Positions 1 to 9,157 of a DNA stretch of 41,786 nt are shown piece by piece; position 1 is the stretch's first letter, and each line of letters opens with the position of its first letter. Made by a program: the position numbers and the translations under genes. The stretch comes from Parvibaculum sp. GTDB lineage: Bacteria; Pseudomonadota; Alphaproteobacteria; Parvibaculales; Parvibaculaceae. The stretch is taken from the NCBI GenBank assembly GCA_019635965.1, contig JAHBYK010000014.1, positions 1-41,786 on the forward strand, given 5' to 3'. The notes under the pieces are model-generated. The model worked only from the letters and a program-made list of their open reading frames with translations. It did no database searches and was not told the origin of the DNA.

Positions 1-240
1 GCCGCCGGTGGAGATCACCACGTCGATCGTCTCGTCGGCGATCCATGCCTTGAGCGCGGCGCGAATGAGCGGCTCGTCATCCGGCACGATGCGGCGCGCG
101 GCGACGCGGTGCCCCGCCTTTTCGATCCGCTCGGCCAGCGTGTCGCCCGACTTGTCGTCCTCGCTGGTGCGCGTGTCCGAGACGGTCAGGACGGCAATGT
201 TCAGCGGAATGAAGTCGCGTGTCTCGTCGATGCCGGGCAT
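1..240 (-). CDS. moaB: MoaB, molybdenum cofactor biosynthesis protein B (3' part outside window)
   Basis: The first 80 codons of a MoaB/MogA-family protein, which acts in molybdopterin cofactor synthesis (adenylation of molybdopterin, or a related role). The N-terminus reads MPGIDETRDFIPLNIAVLTV, followed by SDTRTSEDDKSGDTLAERI and, at the window edge, VVISTGG. The VSDTR segment and the ISTGG glycine loop are typical of the family's MPT-binding fold. The frame is open to base 1, so the C-terminal half is missing only because the window ends. It lies 73 bp downstream of the lytic transglycosylase on the same strand and is probably the last visible gene of a UDG-Slt-MoaB run. MogA is the main alternative, but the short N-terminus before the first strand favours MoaB. 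Confidence 0.88.
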   Translation of the reverse strand, partial: MPGIDETRDFIPLNIAVLTVSDTRTSEDDKSGDTLAERIEKAGHRVAARRIVPDDEPLIRAALKAWIADETIDVVISTGG

Positions 241-313
241 GGGCGCGCCTTTCGCTTGGGGAAGGCGGCATCATATAGCGCAAATGGCGGCGAGTGTCGC
301 GGCGGAAAGGCGC

Positions 314-2128
314 TCAGCGGCCGACGCTGTCATAGACCGGCCAGTCGCCGGAAGCGGTCGCATCGAGCGAGCCGACAGGCTGGCCAAGCCGCTCACGATA
401 AATCCAGTAATTGGTGACGACGCGTTCGATATAGCCGCGCGTCTCGGCGGCGGGGATCGACTCGATGAAGAGGAAGGGATCGCCGCGAAAGTCGACGCTG
501 GTGAGCCAGCGCGACAGATTGCCGGGACCGCCATTATAGGCCGTGGTCAGCATGAACAGGTTGCCGTTCGGCTCGCCCGAACCCATCAGCTCGGAAATAT
601 ATTCCTGTCCAAGCGTCAGGTTGAAGGAAGGATCGTAAAGACGGTCGCTGTTGTTGCCCGCAAGCGAACGATCCTGCGTGATGTGGCTCGCCGTTGCCGG
701 CATGATCTGCATCAGCCCGCGCGCGCCGGCCCATGAGGTCACATCCGGCCGGAAGCCGCTTTCCTGCCGCATGAAGGCGAGAAGAAGCGCGCGGTCCACC
801 TTGTAACCATTGCTCGGCTGGTAATCGGCAAGCGGGAAGAGACCCGAATTGAGAACGATGCGGCCTTCCTTCGTGCCCAGCGCGGGCAGGTGCGCGGCAT
901 TTGCGACCTGCAACTGGACCGCCGGCAGCGCATAGGCCGTCGCCAATGCGATCAGCGGCTGATCGAGCGAGGGGTCGATCAGCGCATGGGCGCGGATCAG
1001 CTCCTCGCGCGCGAGATCGCGCTTGCCGGTCTGCATCAGCGCGACGGCGCGGGCGATGGCCGGCGTTTGCGTGAGCGCGCGGAAGGATGCCTGATCGAGC
1101 CGCGGCTCGATCCAGTCGATCGCGAGATTGCGGCCAAGCTGCCGCGTCGCCAGGATGCCGTAGAAGGTTGCACCCGTATCGGCGGCGACTTCGAGCATCG
1201 GCGCGACTTTTTCCGGCTTGCCTTCCGCAAGATAGGCGCGCGCCGCCCAGAAGCCGCCCGCCGCCCGCGTCCAGGGCGAGACGCGCTCGCTTTTCGTCAG
1301 CCGTTCGAAATGCCGCGCGGCACTTGCATGATTTTCCATCCGCCACGCGGCGAGGCCGGCATACCAGTCGGCCATCGGCACCTCGCGCCAATGCGTGAGG
1401 AGAATTTCCGACGCCAGCCTGTAGGCGCGTTCGTCCTGGCCCTCGAGGAAATAGGAAGCGACGATGCGCTCGCGCACCTTGTCGAATTCCGCATTGGTGA
1501 GGGCATTGCGGGCATTCTTGCGGCGCAGATGCGCTTCCACCTGAGCCGCGCTCTCGCGGCGAAGCATGTCGCGCACTTCATTGTCGATTTCGCGGAAGCG
1601 CGGCGAGGTCGGTTCGATGTCGCCATCATCGACGGCATAGGTCGCGTGAACGGGCTGACGCCAGCGCCGGGGCAGCGGCCTTTCGGGCGCCGCGGCGGAG
1701 GCGGGGCGCCGCATCATCGCAAGTTTGTAGATGTCGGCGGCGCCGGGATGATCGTTGTACTTCGCAAGCCAGTCCCGCAGTTCCGCATAGCTCGTGCGGT
1801 AATGGGGCCCCATATATTTGACGTGAAGGACATGGCCCATGAGGCGCTTGTCGCGGAGCTGCGCGGCGAGCCTGTCGGCTTCCTTGAAATTGCCGCGCTC
1901 GGTGGCGGCGAAAATCTTGCGGTAGGTCTCGCGGTCGACACCGTCGAGAATTTCGGGGCTCCAGACGCCGGCGGCGGGCCTTGCATCCGTGCCGGCGGCG
2001 AGGGCACCGGCATGCGGCGCGAGAGCGGACAGAAAAAGAAATGCGGCCGCTGCTGCGGCCACAAGAACCATCCGGTGCGCTGCAGCCGCAGCGGCAAAGA
2101 GAGAAGCCCCCCGTTTCATGGGCGCCAT
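314..2128 (-). CDS. slt: soluble lytic murein transglycosylase (Slt family)
   Basis: A 604-residue periplasmic lytic transglycosylase that would cleave the MurNAc-GlcNAc bond of peptidoglycan to give 1,6-anhydro products. A basic start (MAPMKRG) and an Ala/Leu-rich hydrophobic stretch at about residues 12-47 form a signal peptide. A long helical superhelix region follows, as in Slt70. The C-terminal SLT domain has MRQESGF with the expected catalytic Glu at residue 456, then GARGLMQIMPATA and, near the end, LTTAYNGGPGNLSRWL. The length is close to E. coli Slt (about 645). It sits 75 bp downstream of the uracil-DNA glycosylase on the same strand. The family call is firm; the exact subclass (1A) is inferred from the long N-terminal region. 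Confidence 0.93.
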   Translation of the reverse strand: MAPMKRGASLFAAAAAAHRMVLVAAAAAAFLFLSALAPHAGALAAGTDARPAAGVWSPEILDGVDRETYRKIFAATERGNFKEADRLAAQLRDKRLMGHVLHVKYMGPHYRTSYAELRDWLAKYNDHPGAADIYKLAMMRRPASAAAPERPLPRRWRQPVHATYAVDDGDIEPTSPRFREIDNEVRDMLRRESAAQVEAHLRRKNARNALTNAEFDKVRERIVASYFLEGQDERAYRLASEILLTHWREVPMADWYAGLAAWRMENHASAARHFERLTKSERVSPWTRAAGGFWAARAYLAEGKPEKVAPMLEVAADTGATFYGILATRQLGRNLAIDWIEPRLDQASFRALTQTPAIARAVALMQTGKRDLAREELIRAHALIDPSLDQPLIALATAYALPAVQLQVANAAHLPALGTKEGRIVLNSGLFPLADYQPSNGYKVDRALLLAFMRQESGFRPDVTSWAGARGLMQIMPATASHITQDRSLAGNNSDRLYDPSFNLTLGQEYISELMGSGEPNGNLFMLTTAYNGGPGNLSRWLTSVDFRGDPFLFIESIPAAETRGYIERVVTNYWIYRERLGQPVGSLDATASGDWPVYDSVGR

Positions 2129-2203
2129 CTTAGCGGCGGAGTCAGGTCCGGCAAGCCCGCGATGGTTGAATCGGTCCAGATTCGTTGAATCCGCCCAATC
2201 CCG

Positions 2204-3070
2204 TCAGGATTGCAGGCGGGCCTTGAGCGACAGGAGGTCGCGCCAGGCAAGCTGCTTTTGCGCGGGCTGGCGCAGCAGATAGGCAGGATGGAGCGTCGGC
2301 AGGGCGGGCACATCGCGTCCGCCAACCTTCACATTCGTCCATTTTCCCCTGAGGCGCATGATGCCCGTATCGGTGCCGAGCATCTGTTTTGCGGCAACAC
2401 CGCCCAGCAGCACGAGAATATCGGGGTTCACCAATTCGACATGGCGCTCCACGAAGGGCATGCAGACGGCATGTTCGGCCGGTGTCGGCGTGCGGTTGCC
2501 CGGCGGACGCCAGGGCAAAGTATTGATGATGTAGACGCTCGTGCGGTCGAGACCGATCGCGGCCAGCATCCGGTCGAGCAGCTGTCCGGCCCGGCCGACA
2601 AAGGGCAGCCCCTGGAGATCTTCGTCGCGCCCCGGCGCCTCGCCGATCAGCATGATACGCGCCTGAGGATTACCATCGGCAAAGACAAGATTCTTGGCGG
2701 TATAGCGCAGCGGGCAGCCCTCGAAACCGGCCAGCGCCTGTCTCAATTCGTCGAGCGTGTTGCAGCGCGCGGCAATCTCGCGCGCGCTACCGGCGGCCTG
2801 CGTGTCCTCCAGGGGAATGGAGGAAGGCGGCACGGCGCGTGGCGCGGGTGCGGCGGGGGCTGCATCGCCGCGCGGATCGGGCCGGGCGCCGCGGACGGTA
2901 GCCGTCCGTGGAGCGGCTTCGGGCGCGGGCGCGGCCGCATCGGCAAGTTCGTAACGGTTTACAGGCTCGTCGCCCAGCGCGTCGCTCACGCCCGCCTCGA
3001 CATGGAAGGCGAGAAGCGCGATGGCCTGTTCGCGCGACAATTTCTGCTGTTCGTTGCCTGACGGGCTCAT
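2204..3070 (-). CDS. uracil-DNA glycosylase, family-4-like
   Basis: A 288-residue glycosylase that would remove uracil from DNA in base-excision repair. Motif 1 is GEAPG (143-147), followed by [18 protein letters not shown]; the second catalytic motif is HPAYLL (from 261). About 90 Ala/Pro-rich N-terminal residues precede the domain and are probably disordered. Family 4 enzymes usually bind a 4Fe-4S cluster through four cysteines. Here C119 and C203 align with two of them, but the partner positions look like F116 (in FEGC) and W187 (in [10 protein letters not shown]). An extra cysteine, C103, lies upstream. Cluster binding is therefore uncertain. It is divergent from the ETF-QO gene, with 245 bp between them. 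This type of protein is often labelled SPO1 DNA polymerase-related. Confidence 0.88.
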   Translation of the reverse strand: MSPSGNEQQKLSREQAIALLAFHVEAGVSDALGDEPVNRYELADAAAPAPEAAPRTATVRGARPDPRGDAAPAAPAPRAVPPSSIPLEDTQAAGSAREIAARCNTLDELRQALAGFEGCPLRYTAKNLVFADGNPQARIMLIGEAPGRDEDLQGLPFVGRAGQLLDRMLAAIGLDRTSVYIINTLPWRPPGNRTPTPAEHAVCMPFVERHVELVNPDILVLLGGVAAKQMLGTDTGIMRLRGKWTNVKVGGRDVPALPTLHPAYLLRQPAQKQLAWRDLLSLKARLQS

Positions 3071-3223
3071 GGCGTGCCGGAGGGTTCCTGTTCCGGTTCG
3101 GATTTCGCTGCCGGCAGTTTGACGCCGCGCAAGCGAGACTTACAGTCATTTCGCGGCCCTGTCCGGTGTTTGTTGCGAATGGAGCGCAACTGGCGGGCCC
3201 GAGGCACCGGGTGCCCCCATATA

Positions 3224-3252
3224 TTGACCATGAGGATCATTCGCACCATAAC
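3224..3252 (+). promoter_or_regulatory. candidate promoter of the ETF-QO gene
   Basis: TTGACC at 3224-3229 and CATAAC at 3247-3252 are 17 bp apart, a sigma70-like arrangement. Initiation around 3259 would give a leader of about 57 nt before the ATG at 3316. Seen by eye only. Confidence 0.4.
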
Positions 3253-3315
3253 GGAGCCCGGTTTTCAGCGGCAATCCGGCACGGCGCAAGCGTCGGCGGC
3301 CAAGGGAGATGAAAA

Positions 3316-4986
3316 ATGAGCGAGGCGGCGGTCGAACGCGAATTTATGGAGTATGACGTCGTAATCGTCGGCGGCGGCCCTGCGGGCCTGTCGGCCGCGA
3401 TCCGCCTGCGCCAGCTCGCGGCGGAGCATGATTTCGACATTTCGGTCTGCCTGATCGAGAAAGGCTCCGAAGTCGGCGCGCATATCCTTTCGGGTGCCGT
3501 GATCGATCCGATCGGCCTCGACACGCTGATCCCCGACTGGCGCGAAAAGGGAGCCCCGCTCGATACCGAAGTCACGGCCGACCATTTCCTCTATCTCGGC
3601 CCGGCCGGCAGCCTGCGCGTTCCCAATTTCCTGTTCCCGCCGCTGATGAACAATCACGGCAATTACATTGCGAGCCTTGGCAATGTCTGCCGCTGGCTTG
3701 CCGAACAGGCCGAGGCGCTGGGCGTTGAAATCTATCCGGGCTTTGCGGGCGCCGAAGTGCTCTATGGCGAGGACGGTTCGGTGCGCGGCGTCGTGACCGG
3801 CGATCTCGGCGTGGCCAAGGACGGCAGCCACAAGGACAGCTATACGCCGGGCATGGAGCTGCGCGGCAAGTACACGCTCTTTGCCGAAGGCGTGCGCGGC
3901 TCGCTGTCGAAGGAGCTGATCCGCAAGTTCAAGCTCGACGAAGGCCGCGAGCCGCAGAAGTTCGGCATCGGCCTGAAAGAGCTCTGGGAAATCGACCCGG
4001 CGAAGCACAAGAAGGGCCTCGTGCAGCACACGATGGGCTGGCCGCTCGACAACTCGACCGGCGGCGGCTCCTTCCTCTATCACTTCGGCGAAAATCTCGT
4101 CTCGGTCGGCTTCGTGGTTCACCTGAATTACAAGAACCCGTACCTGTCGCCCTTCGACGAGTTCCAGCGTTTCAAGCATCATCCGGCGATTGCCGACACC
4201 TTCGTTGGCGGCAAGCGCATCGCCTATGGCGCGCGTGCGATCACCGAAGGCGGCTTCCAGTCCGTGCCGAAACTCATCTTCCCGGGCGGCGCGCTGATCG
4301 GCTGCTCGGCCGGTTTCGTCAACGTGCCGCGCATCAAGGGCAGCCACAACGCCATGCTCACCGGCATCATGGGCGCGGAAGCGGCCTTCGAGGCGGTGAA
4401 GGACGGGCGCCAGGGCGACGAGCTTTCCGCCTATCCGGAAGCCTATGAGAAGAGCCCGGTCTACAAGGATCTGAAGCGCGTCCGCAACGTGAAACCGCTC
4501 TGGTCCAAGCTCGGCACCTTCCTCGGCATCGGCCTTGGCGGTATCGACATGTGGATGAACAATCTCGGTATCGGTCTGCCCTTCACGCTGAAGCACGGCA
4601 AGCCCGACTACGCATCGCTCAAGGAAGCGAAGGACTGCAAGCCGATCGATTATCCCAAGCCCGACGGCAAGATTTCCTTCGACAAGCTGTCCTCGGTCTT
4701 CATCTCCGCGACCAATCACGAGGAAGACCAGCCGGTCCATCTGCGCCTGAAGGACCCGGCGATTCCGATCGGCTACAACCTGCCGAAATTCGCCGAGCCC
4801 GCGCAGCGCTATTGCCCGGCCGGCGTCTATGAGGTGGTGCGCGACGACAATGGCTCGAACCCGCGCTTCCAGATCAACGCGCAGAACTGCGTCCACTGCA
4901 AGACCTGCGATATCAAGGACCCGGCCCAGAACATCAACTGGACGGTGCCGGAAGGCGGCGGCGGGCCGAATTACCCGAATATGTAA
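3316..4986 (+). CDS. electron transfer flavoprotein-ubiquinone oxidoreductase
   Basis: A 556-residue ETF-QO. This membrane-associated flavoprotein passes electrons from reduced ETF (fed by acyl-CoA and other dehydrogenases) to ubiquinone. The N-terminal FAD site is YDVVIVGGGPAGLSAAIRL (about residues 13-31). The C-terminal domain binds a 4Fe-4S cluster: YCPAGVYE and the NCVHCKTCDIKDP segment supply four cysteines, and the end GGGGPNYPNM is typical. The length matches the family (about 550). A good ribosome site (gggaga) lies just before the ATG. The gene stands alone between a divergent UDG and a strong terminator. It points to active fatty-acid or amino-acid oxidation in an aerobic organism. 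Confidence 0.96.
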   Translation: MSEAAVEREFMEYDVVIVGGGPAGLSAAIRLRQLAAEHDFDISVCLIEKGSEVGAHILSGAVIDPIGLDTLIPDWREKGAPLDTEVTADHFLYLGPAGSLRVPNFLFPPLMNNHGNYIASLGNVCRWLAEQAEALGVEIYPGFAGAEVLYGEDGSVRGVVTGDLGVAKDGSHKDSYTPGMELRGKYTLFAEGVRGSLSKELIRKFKLDEGREPQKFGIGLKELWEIDPAKHKKGLVQHTMGWPLDNSTGGGSFLYHFGENLVSVGFVVHLNYKNPYLSPFDEFQRFKHHPAIADTFVGGKRIAYGARAITEGGFQSVPKLIFPGGALIGCSAGFVNVPRIKGSHNAMLTGIMGAEAAFEAVKDGRQGDELSAYPEAYEKSPVYKDLKRVRNVKPLWSKLGTFLGIGLGGIDMWMNNLGIGLPFTLKHGKPDYASLKEAKDCKPIDYPKPDGKISFDKLSSVFISATNHEEDQPVHLRLKDPAIPIGYNLPKFAEPAQRYCPAGVYEVVRDDNGSNPRFQINAQNCVHCKTCDIKDPAQNINWTVPEGGGGPNYPNM

Positions 4987-4996
4987 ATCCATCCCG

Positions 4997-5030
4997 AAAA
5001 CGGGGGCTGTATCCGGCCCCCGTTTTTTTT
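4997..5030 (+). terminator. Rho-independent terminator after the ETF-QO gene
   Basis: An 11-bp perfect stem (aaaacgggggc at 4997-5007 pairing with gcccccgtttt at 5016-5026) has an 8-nt loop and leads into a run of eight T (5023-5030). It begins 10 bp after the ETF-QO stop codon. Confidence 0.92.
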
Positions 5031-5100
5031 GCTTTTATAGCGGCATGTTGTGCCGCCTCACGGGGCGGCTGATTCCGAAGGCGCGAAGGCAGGCCCCTCC

Positions 5101-6873
5101 ATGATGAGTTCCGATGCGGCGCGAATGAGCGGAGCGCCGTTGTTGCGGTTGGCCAGGGTGATGGCCGTGACATCCCTTGTGGCCCTGCTTGGCGGTTGCG
5201 CCGGAACCGGCGGGTTTTCGGTCTTCTCGAAGGAACAGGCGGAATCGCCCTTCGGCGCCTATCTGGCCGGCCGCCATGCTGCGACCATGAACGATGGCAG
5301 CAAGGCAGCCGTCTTTTATGAACGCGCACTCAAGGATCAGCCGGACGATCCGGTCATTCTCGAACGCGCCTTCATGGCGGCGCTGACGGCGGGCGACATG
5401 GCGCGTGCCGTGCCGCTTGCGCAACGCCTGTCCGTCATCGAACCGTCAGAGCGCATGGCGCGGCTGACGCTGGCGCTGGCGGCGCTGCGCGAGGGGCGCT
5501 ATGGCGATGCCTCGCGCGAGATGGACGCGGCGGCACCTGGACCCTTCACGGCGCTGGTCGGCACGCTGACCCATGCCTGGGCCGCCGTCGGCGACGGCGA
5601 CCGGCAGCGCGCGCTCGACAAGATCGCCGCCTTCGAGGGCCGCGCCGCCTTCGCGCTGTTCCGTTCCTATCACGAAGCCCTGATGCTCGATGTGCTTGGC
5701 GACCGCGAGGGCGCGGCCAAGGCCTTTGAAAAGGCGATGGAAGCAAGCGGCGGCGGGTCGATCCGCGTGGTGCAGGCCTATGCCAGCTTCGCCGCGCGCC
5801 ATGGCGAGCGCGACGAGGCGCGCAAGGCGCTCACGAGTTTCATCGAAATGTCCGGCGAGCACCCGCTGGCCGAATATGAACTGAAGCGCCTCGATGCAGG
5901 CGAAACGCCGCCGCCTCTCGTCGCCAATGCGCACGAAGGGGTGGCCGAGGCGCTTTACGGCCTGGGCAGCGCCCTGGCGAGCGACACATCGACGAACCTC
6001 GCCGAGCTCTATCTCAATCTCGCGCTCTTCATGCGGCCCGATTTCGACATCGCGCGCTCGCTGCTCGGCGGCGCCTATGAAACGCAGAAGCGGTGGGCGG
6101 ATGCGGTCGACTCCTATCAGCGGATCGGCAAATCCTCGCCGCTCTATCTCAACGCGCAGATCCAGACCGCCATGTCGCTCGACAAGCTCGACCGCGAAGA
6201 AGAGGCGGTTCGCGTATTGCAGCGCCTTGCGCGCGACAATCCCGATCGCATCGAGCCGCTGGTCGCGCTTGGCGACATTCATCGCGCGAAGGAGAAATAT
6301 GCCGAGGCGGCGGCGGAATATGAACGCGCCATAATCCTTGCGGGCGAACCGGCGGAGCGCGACTGGACGCTTTACTATGCGCGTGGCATCTGCTTCGAGC
6401 GGCTTGGCGAGTGGGACAAGGCGGAAAAGGATTTGCAGCTCGCGCTCGAGCTTTCCGGCGAGCATCCGCTGGTGCTGAACTATCTCGGTTACTCCTGGAT
6501 CGAGCAGCATCACCGTCTCGACGAGGCGCTGGAGATGATCGAAAAGGCGGTCGAGCGCCGCCCGAATGACGGCTTCATCGTCGACAGCCTGGGCTGGGCG
6601 CGCTATCGCCTTGGCCAGTACGATCTCGCGGTGAAATATCTCGAGCGCGCGGTCGAGTTGCAGCCCGGCGATCCGACAATCAACGAACATCTGGGCGATG
6701 CCTTCTGGAAGGTCGGACGCCGCATCGAGGCGCGCTATCAGTGGAGCCATGCGCTGTCGCTCGAGCCGGAACCCGTCCGCGAGGCGATCCTGCGCACCAA
6801 GCTCGATTTCGGACTCGAGGCCGGCGAAAAGGCCGAGCAGGACGCCAAGGCGAAGCCTCAAGCAGGCTCGTGA
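5101..6873 (+). CDS. TPR-repeat lipoprotein
   Basis: A 590-residue protein of helical tetratricopeptide repeats, likely anchored to a membrane as a lipoprotein. From the ATG at 5101 the N-terminus has arginines, then a hydrophobic stretch ending in the lipobox LLGGC (Cys at about residue 33). Repeat-like segments run through most of the rest, for example the A-E-Y-A-I pattern around 6290-6350 and LGDAFWKVGRRIEARYQW near the C-terminus. TPR arrays bind other proteins; no enzyme motif is visible. The frame is open upstream to a GTG at 5050, but 5101 gives a normal signal peptide. The stop codon overlaps the ispE start (TGATG), so the two are probably co-translated, a pairing whose logic is unclear. 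Confidence 0.85.
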   Translation: MMSSDAARMSGAPLLRLARVMAVTSLVALLGGCAGTGGFSVFSKEQAESPFGAYLAGRHAATMNDGSKAAVFYERALKDQPDDPVILERAFMAALTAGDMARAVPLAQRLSVIEPSERMARLTLALAALREGRYGDASREMDAAAPGPFTALVGTLTHAWAAVGDGDRQRALDKIAAFEGRAAFALFRSYHEALMLDVLGDREGAAKAFEKAMEASGGGSIRVVQAYASFAARHGERDEARKALTSFIEMSGEHPLAEYELKRLDAGETPPPLVANAHEGVAEALYGLGSALASDTSTNLAELYLNLALFMRPDFDIARSLLGGAYETQKRWADAVDSYQRIGKSSPLYLNAQIQTAMSLDKLDREEEAVRVLQRLARDNPDRIEPLVALGDIHRAKEKYAEAAAEYERAIILAGEPAERDWTLYYARGICFERLGEWDKAEKDLQLALELSGEHPLVLNYLGYSWIEQHHRLDEALEMIEKAVERRPNDGFIVDSLGWARYRLGQYDLAVKYLERAVELQPGDPTINEHLGDAFWKVGRRIEARYQWSHALSLEPEPVREAILRTKLDFGLEAGEKAEQDAKAKPQAGS

Positions 6874-7754
6874 TGGCGGCGCCGGAGCGCGAAAGCGCCT
6901 TCGCCAAGATCAATCTGAGCCTGCGCATTTCCGGCCGCCGCCCCGACGGCTATCACGAGCTGCGAAGTCTCGCCGTCTTTGCAGCGATCGGCGACCGGAT
7001 CGAGGTGCACCCATCCGCGCAGCTCACGCTCGATCTCGAAGGCCGCTTCGCTTCATCGCTTGCCGGCGAAGCGGACAATCTGGTGCTGCGCGCCGCGCGC
7101 GGGTTGCGCGATCTTTGCGGCATCGGGGAAGGCGCCCGCATCCTTCTCGAAAAGAACCTGCCGGTCGCATCCGGCATCGGCGGCGGATCGGCCGACGCGG
7201 CGGCGGCGCTTCGCGCGCTGATGCGGCTCTGGCGGGTCAAGCCGGATGAAGCCGGCCTGATGCGGCTTGCGGCTTCGCTGGGCGCGGATGTGCCTGTCTG
7301 TCTTGGCACGGCGCCAGCGCTGATGAGCGGCATCGGGGAGAAGATCCGGCGCCTGCCGCGCCTGCCGGAAATCTGGCTGCTGCTGGCAAATCCGGGTGTC
7401 GCGCTTTCGACGGCGGATGTGTTCCGCGCGCTTGCCGCGCCGCCGCTTGCCGCCGCGCCTGCTGCGGCTCACCTGCCGGATTTCGCAACACTCGATGATC
7501 TCGTCGAATGGCTGCAAGGCGAACCGAACGATCTTGAGCGGCCCGCACGGGCGCTCCTGCCGCTGATCGGCGAGGTGATCGGGGCAATCGCCGCGACGCC
7601 GGGCTGCCGCCTTGCGCGCATGTCGGGCTCGGGCGCCACCTGCTTCGGCATCTATGCCAGCGCGAGCGAGGCGCAATCGGCCGCCGCAGCACTTTCCGCA
7701 GCTCACCCCGGCTGGTGGATCGCGGCGGCGCCTGCCGTCAGTGATTCCGGTTGA
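6873..7754 (+). CDS. ispE: 4-diphosphocytidyl-2-C-methyl-D-erythritol kinase
   Basis: A 293-residue GHMP-superfamily kinase of the non-mevalonate (MEP) isoprenoid pathway. It phosphorylates the 2-OH of CDP-methylerythritol with ATP. Visible family marks are AFAKINLSLRISGRRPDGYHEL at the N-terminus (substrate-binding Lys in AKINL), the glycine-rich ATP loop LPVASGIGGGSADAAA, and the third GHMP motif MSGSGATCFG near the C-terminus. The ATG at 6873 overlaps the stop of the TPR gene. The 3' end overlaps the convergent polyprenyl synthase by 17 bp, so two consecutive steps of isoprenoid metabolism meet tail to tail. Confidence 0.96.
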   Translation: MAAPERESAFAKINLSLRISGRRPDGYHELRSLAVFAAIGDRIEVHPSAQLTLDLEGRFASSLAGEADNLVLRAARGLRDLCGIGEGARILLEKNLPVASGIGGGSADAAAALRALMRLWRVKPDEAGLMRLAASLGADVPVCLGTAPALMSGIGEKIRRLPRLPEIWLLLANPGVALSTADVFRALAAPPLAAAPAAAHLPDFATLDDLVEWLQGEPNDLERPARALLPLIGEVIGAIAATPGCRLARMSGSGATCFGIYASASEAQSAAAALSAAHPGWWIAAAPAVSDSG

Positions 7755-8757
7755 TGCAGAATTCGACGAGCTTCGTCAGCGCCACGCGATAGGGGCTTTC
7801 CGGGAAGATCGCCAGCGCGTCGATGGCAATCGCGCCGTAATGCTTCGCCCGCGCGATCGTGTCGTCGAGCGCCGCATGCCGCTGCATCAGCTCGATCGCA
7901 TGTCCGAGGTCGCCGTCCCTGCGCTCGCCCTGTTGCAGGGTGCGCTGCCAGAAGGCGCGCTCTTCCGAATTGCCGCGCCGGTAGGCGAGGACGACGGGCA
8001 GCGTGATCTTGCCTTCGCGGAAATCGTCGCCCGTATTCTTGCCGAGCGCGGCCGAGCGGCCGCCATAGTCGAGCGCATCATCGACGAGCTGGAAGGCGAT
8101 GCCGAGATTGCGGCCATAGGAATGAAGCGCGGCGGCCTCGGTCTGATCGCGCTGCGCGATGACCGCCCCGATTTCCGAGGCAGCGGCGAAAAGCGCCGCG
8201 GTCTTGGCGGAAATCACGCGCATATAGGCGTCTTCGGTCGTGCTCGTGTCCTTTGCGGCAGCGAGCTGCATCACTTCGCCTTCGGCGATGATCGACGCCG
8301 CATCGGCGATGATCTCGAGCGCGCGGAGCGATTTCGTTTCGACCATGAGCTTGAAGGCGCGGCCGAGCAGGAAGTCACCGACCAGGACGCTCGCCTGATT
8401 GCCCCAGACCATGCGCGCCGTTTCCTTGCCGCGCCGGAGGTCGCTTTCGTCCACCACATCGTCATGGAGGAGGGTCGCCGTATGGAGAAATTCCACTGTC
8501 GCCGCGAGCTTGATGTGGTCCTTGCCCTGATAGCCGCACATCTTGGAGGCGGCGATGGTGAGCATGGGGCGAAGCCGCTTGCCGCCGGAATTGATGAGGT
8601 GGCTCGCAAGGTCCGGGATCATCGGCACGTCGGAAGCCATCCGCTCACGGATGAAATCGTTGACCGCTTCCATCTCGCCGCGAACCAGCGCCTGCAGCTC
8701 CGCAACCGCATTCGGTCCGCGGCCGCGATCTTCATCAAGGGGAACAACAACGCCCAC
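7738..8757 (-). CDS. ispB: octaprenyl/decaprenyl diphosphate synthase
   Basis: A long-chain trans-polyprenyl diphosphate synthase that extends FPP with IPP to make the ubiquinone side chain. The first Asp-rich motif is LLHDDVVDE (D99, D100, D103 from the chosen start) and the second is QLVDDALDYG. GGKRLRPML and KTAALFAAA are also typical. I chose the GTG at 8757 (protein MGVVVPLDEDR, 339 residues) because AGGAG lies a good distance upstream; an ATG at 8814 would add 19 residues of weak similarity. Octaprenyl versus decaprenyl specificity cannot be read from the sequence; ubiquinone-10 is common in alphaproteobacteria. Confidence 0.93.
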   Translation of the reverse strand: MGVVVPLDEDRGRGPNAVAELQALVRGEMEAVNDFIRERMASDVPMIPDLASHLINSGGKRLRPMLTIAASKMCGYQGKDHIKLAATVEFLHTATLLHDDVVDESDLRRGKETARMVWGNQASVLVGDFLLGRAFKLMVETKSLRALEIIADAASIIAEGEVMQLAAAKDTSTTEDAYMRVISAKTAALFAAASEIGAVIAQRDQTEAAALHSYGRNLGIAFQLVDDALDYGGRSAALGKNTGDDFREGKITLPVVLAYRRGNSEERAFWQRTLQQGERRDGDLGHAIELMQRHAALDDTIARAKHYGAIAIDALAIFPESPYRVALTKLVEFCINRNH

Positions 8758-8944
8758 GCGCCACTCCTGCTCCGGGAGGGCCGCCTTGCAGCCCGAGTTA
8801 TCCACAACCGGCATGTGTTATCCTGCCGTCATGAGGGAGCATAGGTTGACGCCCCCTGTGCGGCAAGGGCTGCAAGACCTAGATAAATCCTCAAGCGCGG
8901 CGCTTTTCGCCGCATTTCCGGCGGAGCGGAAAGGGCCAGTCCGC

Positions 8945-9157
8945 ATGAAGGAGTTGATTCGAACGAACGACCCCGTGCTGGTCTCGTTTCTGACGCACCG
9001 GCTGCGCGAGGAGGGTATTGAGCCCTTCGAAATGGATGTCCATATGAGCCTGACGGAAGGCTCGCTCGGCATCCTGCCCAAGCGTATCATGGTGGTGGAT
9101 GAGGATTACGGGCGCGCACGGATCATTCTCGACGAGGTTCAGAGGAGCGGCACCTGA
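8945..9157 (+). CDS. DUF2007 small protein
   Basis: A 70-residue protein beginning MKELIRTNDPVLVSFLTHRL and containing a FEMDVHMSLTEGS segment and VVDEDYGRARIILDEV near the end. This is the pattern of DUF2007, a small ferredoxin-like fold annotated as putative signal transducing protein; no activity is established as far as I know. The ATG at 8945 fits the family's start; the open frame extends further upstream without similarity. Its stop codon overlaps the start of the methyltransferase (TGATG), so the two are almost certainly one transcript. It is divergent from ispB. Confidence 0.85.
   Translation: MKELIRTNDPVLVSFLTHRLREEGIEPFEMDVHMSLTEGSLGILPKRIMVVDEDYGRARIILDEVQRSGT

Noticed and set aside
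8..736. A plus-strand frame of 242 codons at the left edge
   Set aside because: It overlaps MoaB and the transglycosylase in antisense, both of which have clear family motifs on the minus strand.
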